DNA from: Mesotaenium endlicherianum
Taxonomy: Eukaryota > Streptophyta > Zygnematophyceae > Zygnematales > Mesotaeniaceae
Assembly (NCBI GenBank): GCA_009602735.1
Contig: WELA01003670.1
Span: 238,786 to 261,646, forward strand
DNA length: 22,861 nucleotides
Reading direction: 5' to 3'
In this document: positions 1 through 9,004 of the stretch, one piece after another
How the letters are laid out: each line of letters opens with the position of its first letter
Numbering within the stretch: the stretch's first letter is position 1
The notes under the pieces: model-generated
The model's database searches: none
What the model saw: only the letters and a program-made list of their open reading frames with translations
Told to the model about the DNA's origin: nothing
Translations under genes and position numbers: made by a program

Positions 1-306
1 TAGGCATTGCTCTCGAGTTCGGCATTCGGAAACGAGGCCAACTCTCTTGTACAGCTTACTGAGAGAACTCTGAATCCAAGGCGAGAAGCCATTGATACGC
101 ACTGTCTTCTAACCTTGCTTATGTATGAGTTTACTGATTTGCATCATTGATGCTAGTTTACTCGCATTTGACTTACGAGTATTATTCCCTGCTAGTGTAT
201 TGTCCTTTGCCGTTTAACTAGTTAACGAAAATACCATAAGATTACTTGGTGATATAAAGATCTTTATTAAATGTTAATCGCCTATTTGGTAAGTCGATTC
301 ATTTCA
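1..306 (+). repeat. 3' part of a family-A LTR (solo or truncated), cut by window edge
   Basis: This stretch is nearly identical to 5242-5546 and 13353-13658, the 3' parts of the two LTRs of element A. It ends in the same TTTCA terminus. It is followed at once by reverse-transcriptase coding sequence of another element, not by a primer binding site, so it is either a solo LTR or the 3' LTR of an A-family copy inserted in element C. The start lies outside the window. It shares a GATTTGCAT variant with the 3' LTR of A (GATTTGCATT) where the 5' LTR has GATTGCATAA. It contains the conserved GATATAAAGATC motif near its 3' end. Confidence 0.85.
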
Positions 307-659
307 GGTACCCACTTCCACGAGTGAATGAGTTAGTTGACAGGTTTGTTGGAGCGAAGTATTTATCAAAGATCGATTTGAGGAGTGGCTATTACCAGGT
401 ACGAATTGCGGAAGGAGACGTTCACAACCCTGCTTTTAGGACTCGCTATGGTTTGTCCACAATCATGCCTTTTGGATTGATCAATGCACCTGCTACATTT
501 ATGGAACTCATGAATAGGATCTTTAGACCCTAGCTACTTGGACCAGTTTGTGGTGGTATTTTTGGACGACATCTTGATCTGTTCGAAGACCTTGGAGGAG
601 CATGTGGAGCATCTTAGGAGGGTGTTGGAGGTCTTGAGAGATCAGAATCTTTTATGGTG
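307..659 (+). pseudogene. Element C: Ty3/gypsy reverse transcriptase fragment
   Basis: The reading frame begins directly after the LTR with YPLPRVNE and runs through [31 protein letters not shown] and IFRP. A shift then moves to another frame with the catalytic block [12 protein letters not shown] and the helix that follows it (to about 650). These are the palm motifs of Ty3/gypsy RT. The text is broken in two visible ways. RYG and MPFGL are two residues closer together than in element A, and about four extra bases near 531-535 create a TAG and shift the frame. The thumb, RNase H and most of the integrase are missing, since the sequence passes straight into the integrase C-terminus. A dead fragment, recognised with high confidence at family level. 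Confidence 0.85.
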
Positions 660-1210
660 TAGATGGCCAAGACTTGGGACACGACGAAGACGTGTATTTG
701 GAAGGCACAGGAAGAGCAGGTCAAGCATGCTAACAAGCACAGGAGGGAAGCAACATTTCATGTGGGCGACAAAGTACTCTCGTCAGTAACATATCTACGT
801 TTTATGGGCAGAGGAAACTACGGGTACGAGTTACATGTCCATTTTTGGTGCTCAAGTAGGTGGATTTAGCGGCCTACAAGTTGGAACTTCCTCCAGACTG
901 GGATATACATGATGTGTTCCATGTCAGTTACCTGCGGCCATACGTTGACCCAAATGAAGGACATCTATGACAACTACCTACACCGCCACCACTGTTTGAA
1001 ATTGATGATGTGTTGGAATAGGAAGTGGAGGCAATTGTTGGCATTCGACGAGTTGAGCGTGGTCATCATTTTTTCAAGGAGTATCTGGTCAAATGGAAAG
1101 GCTACCATGCGGACGATAACACTTGGGAGCCAAAGGCCAACTTGACTCATTGTAGAAGTAAGTTGAGGCGTTATCTACAGAAGGCGTCGAGGGCGTCGCA
1201 TCTTGAGTAG
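660..1210 (+). pseudogene. Element C: integrase C-terminal domain plus chromodomain remnant
   Basis: From 663 the text reads like the chromovirus integrase tail (KHANKHRR, then FHVGDKVL), the so-called GPY/F region. A frame change near 865 leads into AAYKLELPPDWDIHDVFHV and SYLRPYVDP. A chromodomain follows from about 1022: [22 protein letters not shown] and a terminal helix, ending at TAG 1208-1210. TGA and TAG codons interrupt this frame near 970 and 1019. In intact elements this part binds integrated DNA and steers insertion to modified histones. The join to the RT fragment upstream is an internal deletion of roughly the RNase H and integrase core. Confidence 0.85.
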
Positions 1211-1218
1211 GGGGATGA

Positions 1219-1760
1219 TGTAAGGTCATAGGATTGTAGAATGCAATTATGTGGTCATTTTGATATAAAATTTGTTAAATTTGGTTAAGTATTGAGAAAG
1301 TTTTAAGGTGGCCAACAACTGTCCTTAATTTGCGGTGAGCGCGATCGTCGGATTGACAGATAGCGTCGAGCGATCTGGGCCGTTAGAATGAATTCGAGCC
1401 TTCACGTAATTTCAATTGACGAGGAGTGCCGACTAGGTCGACATAAGTAGAAGTTTTGAATTTTCCTAGCGCGCCTAAGTTAGTACATTCTAGAAATGTT
1501 GATGCATGTATGTAGACGCCAAATTGGCCCGACAAGTCGGATGAGGCTAATTTTGGCCTACCCACGATTATCCCGGGAGGGACAATTTGACAAACACTTA
1601 GAAATTTTGAAACTAAGCGGCCCTCCTTCCTAAGGGCGAGCGGTCGTCGTAGAAAACTATAAATAGGCATAACTTCTTCGTTACTGATCAATTTTCACTT
1701 TCGTAAATTTCTCTGGATTTGTAATGACAAGGCCTTTTATCCTACACCAATTGTAAGCAC
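1219..1760 (+). repeat. Putative LTR of element C (3' boundary uncertain)
   Basis: Nine bases after the chromodomain stop, a purine-rich GGGGGATGA is followed by TGTAAGG, the expected layout of polypurine tract and 3' LTR start. No second copy is present in the window to fix the end. The TATA box at 1658-1665 suggests that U3 ends a little after 1680. The end at about 1760 is a guess. The sequence could instead run to about 1806, where a TGGTAT stands. Confidence 0.45.
1658..1665 (+). promoter_or_regulatory. TATA box candidate in the element C LTR
   Basis: TATAAATA followed by GG is a near-ideal plant-type TATA box. It lies about 440 bp into the putative LTR, where the U3 promoter of such elements is expected. 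It is positional evidence only, with no proof of transcription. Confidence 0.45.
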
Positions 1761-3099
1761 TTTCTTGCTACTCAAAATGTTAAGTAGTTTTCCTAAGTTT
1801 TCTTAGTGGTATGCCGCTGCACTCTAGAGTATGATTGCAACTAGTTTGGTTCCTCGTAAGTCACTACGCTTCCACTAGGCCACTCTGACCCTTTCGAGAC
1901 CCAGTTATCTCTTGACATATATTTTCCAAATGCAGGAAATTTTAAAGGACCAAAACTGTTACTCCTCCTGTAATCTGTGTATTTTGGCATAGGATTGAGG
2001 GCCATAGCAATACAGAGACCATGCCATAGGATAAGCTCATCAGTGTCATGACTCATTAGGTCGGAACAGTCGCCCAGGTCGAGCCACACGTGTGTCGACC
2101 ATTGACCTAGGAAAGGCCGACTTTGACCTTGCTTTACGCGTTCATATGTTGACCTTTTGCTAGCGTTCTTACTCACTAAAGTGTAGAGCGTCAAGTCACC
2201 TTCCGAACGGCACCGGTTTCGCACCATTTGGTCAAGTATAGAGCTGATGTTCGCGATCTAGTCCGCGCCACCTACCGGCTCCTAGCGGAGTTCCACCAAG
2301 GGCCACCTTGTGACTCAATATGCCCAAAGGTCACATTGTTGCCCCTTCGCGACTCCAAGGACCTCTACCCGTTAGCGCACAAATTTGCAAGCTTGATAAA
2401 GTACACTTAGCATTTATTAGCATAGTATATGAGCACCATTAGAACTATAACTTGGTAACTGCATCACTCCTTTTTAAAAGAAGCTTTCTTACGTTTCAGA
2501 TCTATTTTTGAGGCGTTATCTAGGTAGCATTGGCCGAGGTAAGCTCCGCCAAAGAGTCATGCATCCTCTTTTTTACACTATATTTGATTGGTGTGTGTGA
2601 TGCTTAGCCAATAGGAGAGCTAGTACTTGCCTTGCCTCCACTTGCGTGGACCTAGGAGAGCCTCCTAGCATGTCTGTGTGCATTGAATCCACCGCCTTCA
2701 GCGCCGATTTTGCAAGGAATATATAACAATTGATGCCCTTAGGAGGACATCTTTCTAGAAGTCAACTATGCTAGCTGTAAGCCACAAAGTTATATGTAAA
2801 GCTTACACTTTTACCTCTTGTATTTTCAGGACCACTTAGTCTCTCTCTTGTGAAGAGCAAGCCCTCCTGGCTTCCTGTCACTTGAAAAACTTCACAAGGG
2901 GTGAGCAAAGTCCCAGCTTAAACCTTGCCATAGGACTACTCTTGAAGATCATGATGTGCTTCCAGTAATCTTTTGGGCCAGACTTCACTAGTTGTTTTCC
3001 TACCAACTTACAATCTTGAGGTGCTCACTTTGGAGAGTACACACCCCCTACTTCTAAAAAGTTCTCTCTTTGCCTGCAAGCAATAAGAGTCTTCAATGA
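1761..3099. other. Unassigned stretch, probably degraded repeat
   Basis: I see no recognisable protein or RNA gene here. Open frames of 60 to 128 codons exist (1841-2227 minus, 2228-2410 plus), but their translations show no domain and look like chance. The stretch lies between the LTR-like end of element C and the gag remnant of element B, so it may hold a decayed 5' LTR and leader of B. I find no clear similarity to the B LTR at 14411. Confidence 0.3.
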
Positions 3100-3850
3100 T
3101 GGCCTACCCGTGGTGGGTCATCTTACCAGCCTTACTACAAAGGGGTTAGTGGCAAGGACTCAGATCTCATTATTGTCACTAATCCTCCCGAGGAGGAGCA
3201 CCCATTGTCCCCTCAGCCTACGGTCGTCCACAAGCCACCTCTTCAGTGGACTCACTATGATCCCTCATACTCCATGGCAGGCGACCAGGATACGATGGTA
3301 GACAGGGCCTCCCTTTTCCGCATCACCGGCAGGCCAGGCACCTGTGATCTGGACGACACTATCTTCGAGTTTGAGGCTGACTTCAAGAACGCTAAGCTCA
3401 AGACACCCACGCTCTTTAAGCGCCAGGTGTTTGGCACGCTCATGCGTTACCTTCTCTACGAGGCTCGCGACACCTACCGTGAAAAGGCAACTGAGATCCT
3501 CAAGCGCACAGAGCTTGTGAGGGACGTGCAGACCCCGCTAGCTGACCTCGTTCAAGCCTTCTGGGACGTCCTCAGACAAGAGTTCCAGTCCGGCACTGAG
3601 GAGAAGGTGTACGAGCTGCACCACTTCTTCCGCCGCAAGAACAAGACGATGTGCATGATGTACCAACGTCTGACCTACCAACGCCGAGACGTGGGCACGG
3701 TCACTGGCCGAGAGGCAGCGGAGATCTTCTTGCGTGTCGTGGAGCCGCGTCTGCGAGAGAGAGAAATTGCCCTCCTCATCGATTACAAGGGTTCCGAATA
3801 CTCACTAGAGAACGCCTACCTCTCAATTGAGAAGCAGAGCCTGGCCAAAT
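3100..3850 (+). pseudogene. Element B: gag-like polyprotein fragment
   Basis: A single frame is open from 3100 to 3939. No ATG opens it at its 5' end (a TGA lies at 3097), so the start seems lost. The first ATG in frame is about 3274 (MAGDQDTMVD). The product is mostly helical and charged, with a block from about 3330 to 3840 (ITGRPGTCDLDD, FKRQVFGTLMRYLLYEA, VQAFWDVLRQEFQ, VYELHHFFRR) that resembles the capsid region of Ty3/gypsy Gag, where a polyprotein builds the particle around the RNA. There is no zinc knuckle. Near 3850 homology jumps to RNase H in another frame, so protease and RT are deleted. The gag assignment rests on general character and position. Confidence 0.55.
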
Positions 3851-4150
3851 CCTGGATTACCTTACGAGGTAGTCGCCAATGCGTTCGATGTTGGAATAGG
3901 GGCTGTTTTGCTGCAGGCAGGCAGGCCTATCTGTTTTGAGAGTCGAAAGCTGACGCCTGCCGAACAAAATTACTCAACGACAAAGCAGGAGCTTTGGGCT
4001 GTGATATACACTTTGAGTGCGCATATAGCCAAGGTCGCAACAATGTTGCTTAACCTCTACGTCGAATTCCTCAGCGTATCTTGCTGCTGGGGACCGTTGC
4101 GGGCTTGCAAGCACAAAATGGTCAGGCTTTGAGGGCGGCCATCCTTGACT
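3845..4150 (+). pseudogene. Element B: RNase H fragment of pol
   Basis: The frame from about 3848 reads PGLPYEVVANAFDVGIGAVLLQ, then FESRKLTPAEQNYSTTKQELWAVIYTL, the first half of a Ty3/gypsy RNase H. The catalytic Asp of the usual T/ADAS block appears as Asn (ANAF). After TLSA the middle of the domain is missing. Text resumes as NNVA with a stop, followed by RRIPQRI, which matches the end of the domain (normally ...VADALSR). About 60 codons are therefore deleted. The enzyme would have removed the RNA template during cDNA synthesis. This copy is dead. Confidence 0.8.
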
Positions 4151-4826
4151 CTACTGTACCCCCCAGGAAGTCTGACCGCACCCGGCCTGGTGAGGCGGGC
4201 CAACTCAATTTGGATAGCACGCATACCTCAAAATCACTTGACCTGCATCAACTGTTTCACAAGGGCTATCTCAAAGATCCCTTTTTTTCTAGATTTCCAA
4301 GGCATTGGCTTGAACGGTGTAGCCGTAGCAATGGACACTATGGACAAAAGGAAAGAGCACTAAAACTACACGCTTAAGGACGGCTTTTGGTGGCACAATG
4401 GGCGCAATGCTGTTTCAGAAGGCCAAGTAAGACGTGTGCTACTACGGGAAGCACATGACTCTCCTTACTCTGGTCACCATGGAATTACCAAAACCACGCA
4501 CGCATTGCTCCGGGGGTACATTTGGCCGTCCTTTAAGATTGATGTTGCCGAGTACATCGTCAACTGCGCAACATGTCAGAGGAATAAGCCGAGCAATACG
4601 TGGCCCGCTGGGAAGCTAAAACTATTAGAACTTGGAGGTGCTCCTTGGGAAAGCATAAGCCTCGACTTTGTCATTGAATTGCCTACCACCGATACAGGAC
4701 ACAATGGGGTGTTAACGATTTCACTAAGATGGTGCACTTTGTGGCAACTTAACCATCACTTGATGAAAGGGAGACCGCACGTCTCTTTGTTAATCATGTA
4801 TTTGGGATGCTAAAAGAGATCATAAG
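4110..4826 (+). pseudogene. Element B: integrase zinc finger and start of catalytic core, interrupted by element A
   Basis: After a linker (FHKGYLKDPFF near 4250) the frame gives YTLKDGFWWHNGRNAV, LLREAHDSPYSGHHG and CATCQRNK, the HHCC zinc finger of retroelement integrases (about 4360-4590). It continues with the core entry WESISLDFVIELP and, after a frame change near 4715, FTKMVHFVAT and ETARLFVNHVFG, up to KEIIS just before the LTR at 4827. The catalytic core after its first Asp is absent. The frame changes at least twice. The C-terminus of the same gene appears beyond element A at about 13675, which shows that A inserted here. Confidence 0.85.
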
Positions 4827-5546
4827 TGTAATGAATCAGTATATTAGTTGATATAATATTCATTTAAATATAATAGTTAATTAAGTTCAGCCTGCTGAAC
4901 TCTAGTTAATAATCAGTCGGCTGGACTTCATAGTTAATTTCAGTTTAATGACTCGGCCAGAAGTAGCAGGCTGAAGTCAACTTAAGTCAGCTTGCTGACA
5001 CATTCTTTGTCAGCCAGCTGACTTCCGTACTCGGTAGCAGCGAACTGCCTCAATATGCATCTAAGTGTGGTATGCTAGATGAATGGCCAAATGACATCCC
5101 TATGATGGATGGCGATTCGGGATGATGGGAGATGGCGGTGGATTTGGTTAACCGAGGTCCTACCAACGTGGTTAACTCCCGGGTAGGGGGTGCCATCGCA
5201 CTGACCGTTGAACAGTAAACTCATTCCATGTACATATGCTAGGCATTGCTCTCGAGTTCGGCATTCGGAAACGAGGCCAACTCTCTTGTACAGCTTACTG
5301 AGAGAGATCTGAATCCAAGGCGAGAAGCCATTGATACGCACTGTCTTCTAACCTTGCTTTTGTATGAGTTTACTGATTGCATAATCAATGCTAGTTTACT
5401 CGCATTTGACTTACGAGTATTGTTCCCTGCTAGTGTGTTGTCCTTTGCCGTTTAACCAGTTAACGGAAATTACCATAAAGATTACTTGCTGATATAAAGA
5501 TCTTTATTAATTGTTAATCGCCTATTTGGTAAGTCGATTCATTTCA
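4827..5546 (+). repeat. 5' LTR of element A
   Basis: It starts with TGTAATGAATCAG and ends with TTTCA, the TG...CA termini of LTR retrotransposons, and matches 12938-13658 along its whole length. The first 200 bases (U3) contain three palindromes built on CAGC/GCTG. A TATAAAG lies at 5493-5499, close to the 3' end, conserved in all three LTR copies of the window. Whether it is the promoter is unclear, because it would leave a very short R-U5. Confidence 0.93.
4885..5022. repeat. Cluster of three CAGC/GCTG palindromes in the LTR U3
   Basis: GTTCAGCCTGCTGAAC (4885-4900), GTCAGCTTGCTGAC (4986-4999) and GTCAGCCAGCTGAC (5009-5022) are hairpin-capable inverted repeats with 6-base arms. The first two are kept exactly in the 3' LTR (12996-13011 and 13097-13110). 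The third has one changed base there. They may be protein binding sites or hairpins of the LTR. Confidence 0.6.
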
Positions 5547-5547
5547 G

Positions 5548-5563
5548 TGGTATCGGAGCAGTT
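5548..5563 (+). other. Primer binding site, initiator tRNA-Met type
   Basis: TGGTATCGGAGC follows the LTR end after one spacer base. The usual plant-type site is TGGTATCAGAGC, complementary to the 3' end of initiator tRNA-Met, so it matches 11 of the first 12 bases. Minus-strand cDNA synthesis would start here. Confidence 0.85.
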
Positions 5564-5580
5564 ATCACAGTCTTCTTTGT

Positions 5581-6147
5581 ATGGTAAGGACAAGGTCTCA
5601 AACTAGCAACTCCCGAGACATGGAGAACCAGGATAACGAGAATGTCGAAAACCAGGCGGAAAGCCATGTAGCGGGAACCCGTACCTATTCTGAAGCAGTG
5701 GCAGATACTGCAGCTAGAGAGGCTGCAGATGAGGCAGCTGCCATTGCCGCAGTCGCAGCACAGCAAGCTAAGGAGGAGAGAGCCAGATTAGAAGCTGAAC
5801 AGTTAGCAAAGGCCGCTAAAGATACAGAAAGGAGGGAAGGACAGCGAGCTGACGAGCGCACTGTTGAAGAACTTATGGCATCAAGGGCCAATGTTCTGAA
5901 CCCACCTCCTGCTGAACAACTCAATGTACCCCTGGGTCAGATACGTGACCGGCTGAATGCGGCAGGAATTGCTGCTGCAGGAGCGAGAGGGACTGTTGAG
6001 GACACTACTCTTCGAGTAGATGCCAATGTTGCTGCTGCATTTGCTAGACTACCACCCCAGAGTGTAGACTTGGGAGCATTGTTCGTTCAAATGCAGTCGC
6101 AAATGACGACCATGTATCAGTCCAACAGGAGGACAAAAGAATCATAA
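5581..6147 (+). CDS. gag: Element A: Gag N-terminal part (frameshifted from the rest)
   Basis: The ATG is 18 bases after the primer site and starts MVRTRSQTSN, a usual opening of chromovirus gag. The 188 residues are hydrophilic, with an alanine-rich, probably helical and coiled-coil segment (about residues 40-95: EAADEAAAIAAVAAQQAKEE and on) and no zinc knuckle. The ORF ends at TAA 6145-6147, overlapping the ATG of the next ORF by one base. Reading the last codons in the next frame gives VQQEDKRI running directly into the downstream gag, so a one-base indel near 6115-6125 explains the split better than a natural two-gene layout. The role is the N-terminal part of the particle protein. Confidence 0.75.
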   Translation: MVRTRSQTSNSRDMENQDNENVENQAESHVAGTRTYSEAVADTAAREAADEAAAIAAVAAQQAKEERARLEAEQLAKAAKDTERREGQRADERTVEELMASRANVLNPPPAEQLNVPLGQIRDRLNAAGIAAAGARGTVEDTTLRVDANVAAAFARLPPQSVDLGALFVQMQSQMTTMYQSNRRTKES

Positions 6148-7106
6148 TGTCCCTACTGCGGGACAGAGACCAACTGGGGTCTCAATCCACTAGTGGTGGT
6201 GGCCGAGGGCCTAGTAAGCCCAAGCCGAAACCTCCCCAAGAATATGATCCTGAGGGAAACAGGAAATATTACCTGATCAAGTTTCTCGCGGATGTTGAAC
6301 AGTGGCTGGAGAACTACCCAGAACTGCAAGATTACGAGAAGGTCAGGCACATCGGTGCGCTACTGAAAGGCAGTGCCGCAGACTGGTGGCTTTACTGGAA
6401 AGGAGAGCGTAAGGCTCGGCAACTCGGTGACCCTATGTGGGTAGAGTTTGTCGATAAGTTGCATGAGAAGTTTGATGTCATCAACCAGCAGGAGAAAGCT
6501 ATCTATGCGATGATCTCCCTGACACTGAAGCAGACCACTTCAGTTGCTGAGTTTGCTCAAAAGTTCCAAGAGAACATGATGAAGCAGCCAGACTTGCCAG
6601 AACGGTATAGAATATTATACTTCAGGTATGGCTTGAAATCCGAGGTCTCTGGTCATTTCGTTGAGAAGAAGTATGAGAAACTGGCTGACTTGATCCAAGA
6701 TGCTGATGCCTGGGATCAACAGCAGTTCAATCACAAGCGCCAGAGTAATGCTTTGGTGTCTAAGATTGTCAAAAAGCCCCACTGTTCCTACAATGCCATT
6801 GAAGGAGACCAGGCTGAGGATGATCAGGGTGATGGATATGAGTATGAGTACAATGCCTTACAGTCTAGAGGTAGAGGTGGTTTCCCTCGAGGTGGCTATG
6901 GAAGAGGTGGTGGTAGGACTAAGCCGAGACCAGCCTCAGCAAAATCCACTTGCTACCATTGTCAGCAGTTGGGCCACTACAGAGAACACTGTCCAGTCAA
7001 GCACCTCCCAAAAGTTGAGAGAAAAGACCAGCCTTTAAAAGACAGCAACAGTCAGTACTCCAGTCTACTGACTGTGAGGATGCTAGAGATAGTGAGTAGT
7101 CACTAG
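6147..7106 (+). CDS. gag: Element A: Gag capsid and nucleocapsid with CCHC zinc knuckle
   Basis: This 319-codon frame holds a retrotransposon gag capsid domain (about residues 45-200: LADVEQWLENY, GALLKGSAADWW, FVDKLHEKFDV, SVAEFAQKFQENM, YFRYGLKSEV). A Gly/Arg-rich basic stretch follows at about 245-262, then the zinc knuckle CYHCQQLGHYREHC (CX2CX4HX4C), which packages RNA. The first ATG (6147) is probably not the native start, because the frame continues upstream as the end of the N-terminal gag. The last 20 or so residues look out of frame: another frame gives RQQQSVLQSTDCEDARD and leads on toward protease, so a further indel lies near 7020-7080. Confidence 0.85.
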   Translation: MSLLRDRDQLGSQSTSGGGRGPSKPKPKPPQEYDPEGNRKYYLIKFLADVEQWLENYPELQDYEKVRHIGALLKGSAADWWLYWKGERKARQLGDPMWVEFVDKLHEKFDVINQQEKAIYAMISLTLKQTTSVAEFAQKFQENMMKQPDLPERYRILYFRYGLKSEVSGHFVEKKYEKLADLIQDADAWDQQQFNHKRQSNALVSKIVKKPHCSYNAIEGDQAEDDQGDGYEYEYNALQSRGRGGFPRGGYGRGGGRTKPRPASAKSTCYHCQQLGHYREHCPVKHLPKVERKDQPLKDSNSQYSSLLTVRMLEIVSSH

Positions 7107-7996
7107 CTGCCCTCGTAGCAGGTTTTATGGGTCCTGCTGAACTGGATTCACTATGCATGCCTGACAACTAGATAAAGGAGACCATCAGCAATATAGACGT
7201 CCAGAGAGTGCACACTCTGGATGCTCTTGTTCCACCTGATGTCCAACATTTCTTTGCTACGTCAGGAGAACAATGCGAAAGTCAGGAAAAGACAGTCCCC
7301 CCTATCCTACTGCATTGCATGATTGCAGGTAGGAAGGTGAGGGCATTTGTTGACGGAGGGGCGTCACATACTTTTATCCACAAGGACTTAGTTAAGCGAC
7401 TAAGGCTGCCTACTGTCACCCAAGGGAATAGGAAAATATTCCTTGGAGATGCCTCAAGTATCCCGGGAGGAGTTATAACCAAGCCTATTGAGGTCCAGTT
7501 AGGTTCTGGCATTGCAGTTCTAACTGAAACGCTTACATTTGAGGTACTCAACACTGGCTTTTATGATCTCGTGCTAGGCAGGTCCTGGCTTAATAGACAT
7601 CAAGCTGAAGTGTGTTGGAGCAGAGGTACAGTTAAAGTGAGAGGAGCCAGTGATGGGCAGACTGACTTGGCACCCACCAGTGCTCTTCCTCTTGTCCTGT
7701 GTGGATGGCAAATGAAGGAAAAGAAGAGGCTTCCAGAAGGATGCAAGTTGCTGAATGCAATGGAGTTCGTCAAAAGCTGGAACCAGAAGGAAGACAGAAT
7801 GTTCTGTCTGCTGCTAAGAGAGGTACCTCCTCAACCTGAAGAAGTGGTTGAGAAAAAGGTAAGCCCTCCGGAGCACCCTACTGCTGCAAAAATTGTTGCT
7901 CAGTACACGGATGTATTTAATATGCCTCCAGGACTACCCCCTAAGAGGGAAGTAGATCATAGGATTGATTTATTACCTGGTAGTCAGCCACCCTAG
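7107..7996 (+). CDS. pro: Element A: aspartic protease part of pol
   Basis: The frame that ends at 7996 contains a retropepsin-like domain: PPILLHCMIAGRKV, then the active site FVDGGASHTFI (DGGA in place of DSGA or DTGA, as seen in other Ty3/gypsy proteases), then YDLVLGRSWL, the hydrophobic loop before the second half. It would cleave the polyprotein. No proper start exists. The frame runs back to about 7030 with TAG codons at 7097-7099 and 7169-7171, and the open stretch after them begins at 7172. The C-terminal part (QYTDVFNMPPGLPP, DHRIDLLPGSQPP) is the usual linker into RT, cut by TAG 7994-7996. RT continues in the same frame. Confidence 0.85.
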
Positions 7997-9004
7997 CAAC
8001 GCACTTATGACTTGTCTTATGTGGAGAGCGAGGAGTTGAAAACACAGATTGCAGAGCTTGAGGAAAATGGTTATATTTCTCCCAGTAAATCACCTAACGG
8101 CGCACTCATCCTATTTGTCAAGAATAATGATGGCAGTATGCGGATGTGTGTGGATTACAGAGCTCTGAACAGATTTACGGTAATGAACAAGTATGCGTTA
8201 CCCAGAATCGAGGACTTGCTTGATACCCTGTCTGGTGCTAAGGTGTTCAGTAAGATAGATCTCAAGAGTGGTTATCATCAAATCAGAATTGCTGAGGGGG
8301 ATGAATTCAAGACTGCCTTCCGCACACGTTATGGGCACTATGAGTTCAACGTGATGCCATTTGGACTGACTAATGCTCCTGCTACCTTTATGGGTGCTAT
8401 GAATGACATTTTCAGACCTTATTTGGATAAGTTTGTGCAAGTTTTCCTGGATGATATTTTAATTTTCTCTAAAGATGAAGCTCAGCACACTGAACACTTA
8501 AAGAAAGTGCTGGACACTCTGCGGAAAAATCACTTGTATGCTAAGATGAGCAAGTGTGATTTCTTTAAGGAAAGTATTGAATTCTTAGGCCACGTTGTCA
8601 GTAAAGAGGGCATCAGTGTGGATCCTAAGAAAGTCCAGACCATAAGGGACTGGCCAGTACCACAGTCTGTCTCTGAAGTTAGATCCTTCCTCGGGTTGGC
8701 TAACTACTATAGGAGATTTATTGAGAATTATTCCACAAAGGCCAGTAAACTGACTGACCTTACTAAGAAAGACATCGGATATGTGTGGGGGGAAGAGCAG
8801 CAGGCTGCCTTCCAGACCCTTAAAGATGCCCTTTGTTCTGCCCCAGTGCTAGCCGTGTATGACCCCAGCAAACCGGTGCAGGTGGTCACTGATGCCTCTG
8901 ACTTTGCCATGGGTGCTATTTTGTTGCAGCCTGCTGACAAGACCACAAAGGATGGTAAGGTACGGCAGGAGTGGCACCCTGTATTGTACGAGTATGAATT
9001 TTAA
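7997..9004 (+). CDS. pol: Element A: reverse transcriptase and start of RNase H
   Basis: It continues the protease frame after TAG 7994-7996 with QRTYDLS and has no start codon of its own. RT motifs appear in order: [66 protein letters not shown], the catalytic [11 protein letters not shown], the thumb [17 protein letters not shown] and [14 protein letters not shown]. RNase H starts with [30 protein letters not shown], with its first catalytic Asp intact. The frame ends at TAA 9002-9004, where RNase H continues in another frame ([10 protein letters not shown]), so a one-base indel lies near 8990-9000. It copies element RNA into DNA in the particle. Confidence 0.92.
   Translation, partial: QRTYDLSYVESEELKTQIAELEENGYISPSKSPNGALILFVKNNDGSMRMCVDYRALNRFTVMNKYALPRIEDLLDTLSGAKVFSKIDLKSGYHQIRIAEGDEFKTAFRTRYGHYEFNVMPFGLTNAPATFMGAMNDIFRPYLDKFVQVFLDDILIFSKDEAQHTEHLKKVLDTLRKNHLYAKMSKCDFFKESIEFLGHVVSKEGISVDPKKVQTIRDWPVPQSVSEVRSFLGLANYYRRFIENYSTKASKLTDLTKKDIGYVWGEEQQAAFQTLKDALCSAPVLAVYDPSKPVQVVTDASDFAMGAILLQPADKTTKDGKVRQEWHPVLYEYEF

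Noticed and set aside
5075..5341. Minus-strand ORF repeated in both LTRs (also 13186-13452)
   Set aside because: It is present in both copies only because the LTR is duplicated. There is no recognisable domain, and it covers U3/R on the antisense strand.
6140..6150. TAATG overlap of two gag ORFs as translational coupling or programmed frameshift
   Set aside because: Good coding text continues upstream of the second ATG in its own frame (VQQEDKRI), which is better explained by a one-base indel. No slippery heptamer is seen.
7985..8005. TAG between protease and RT as a programmed readthrough signal (TAG followed by CAA)
   Set aside because: The codon after the stop fits the first half of a readthrough context, but the next does not. 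The protein context (PP-stop-QRTY) is where related elements usually have Tyr. Other stops and shifts in the same frame point to decay.
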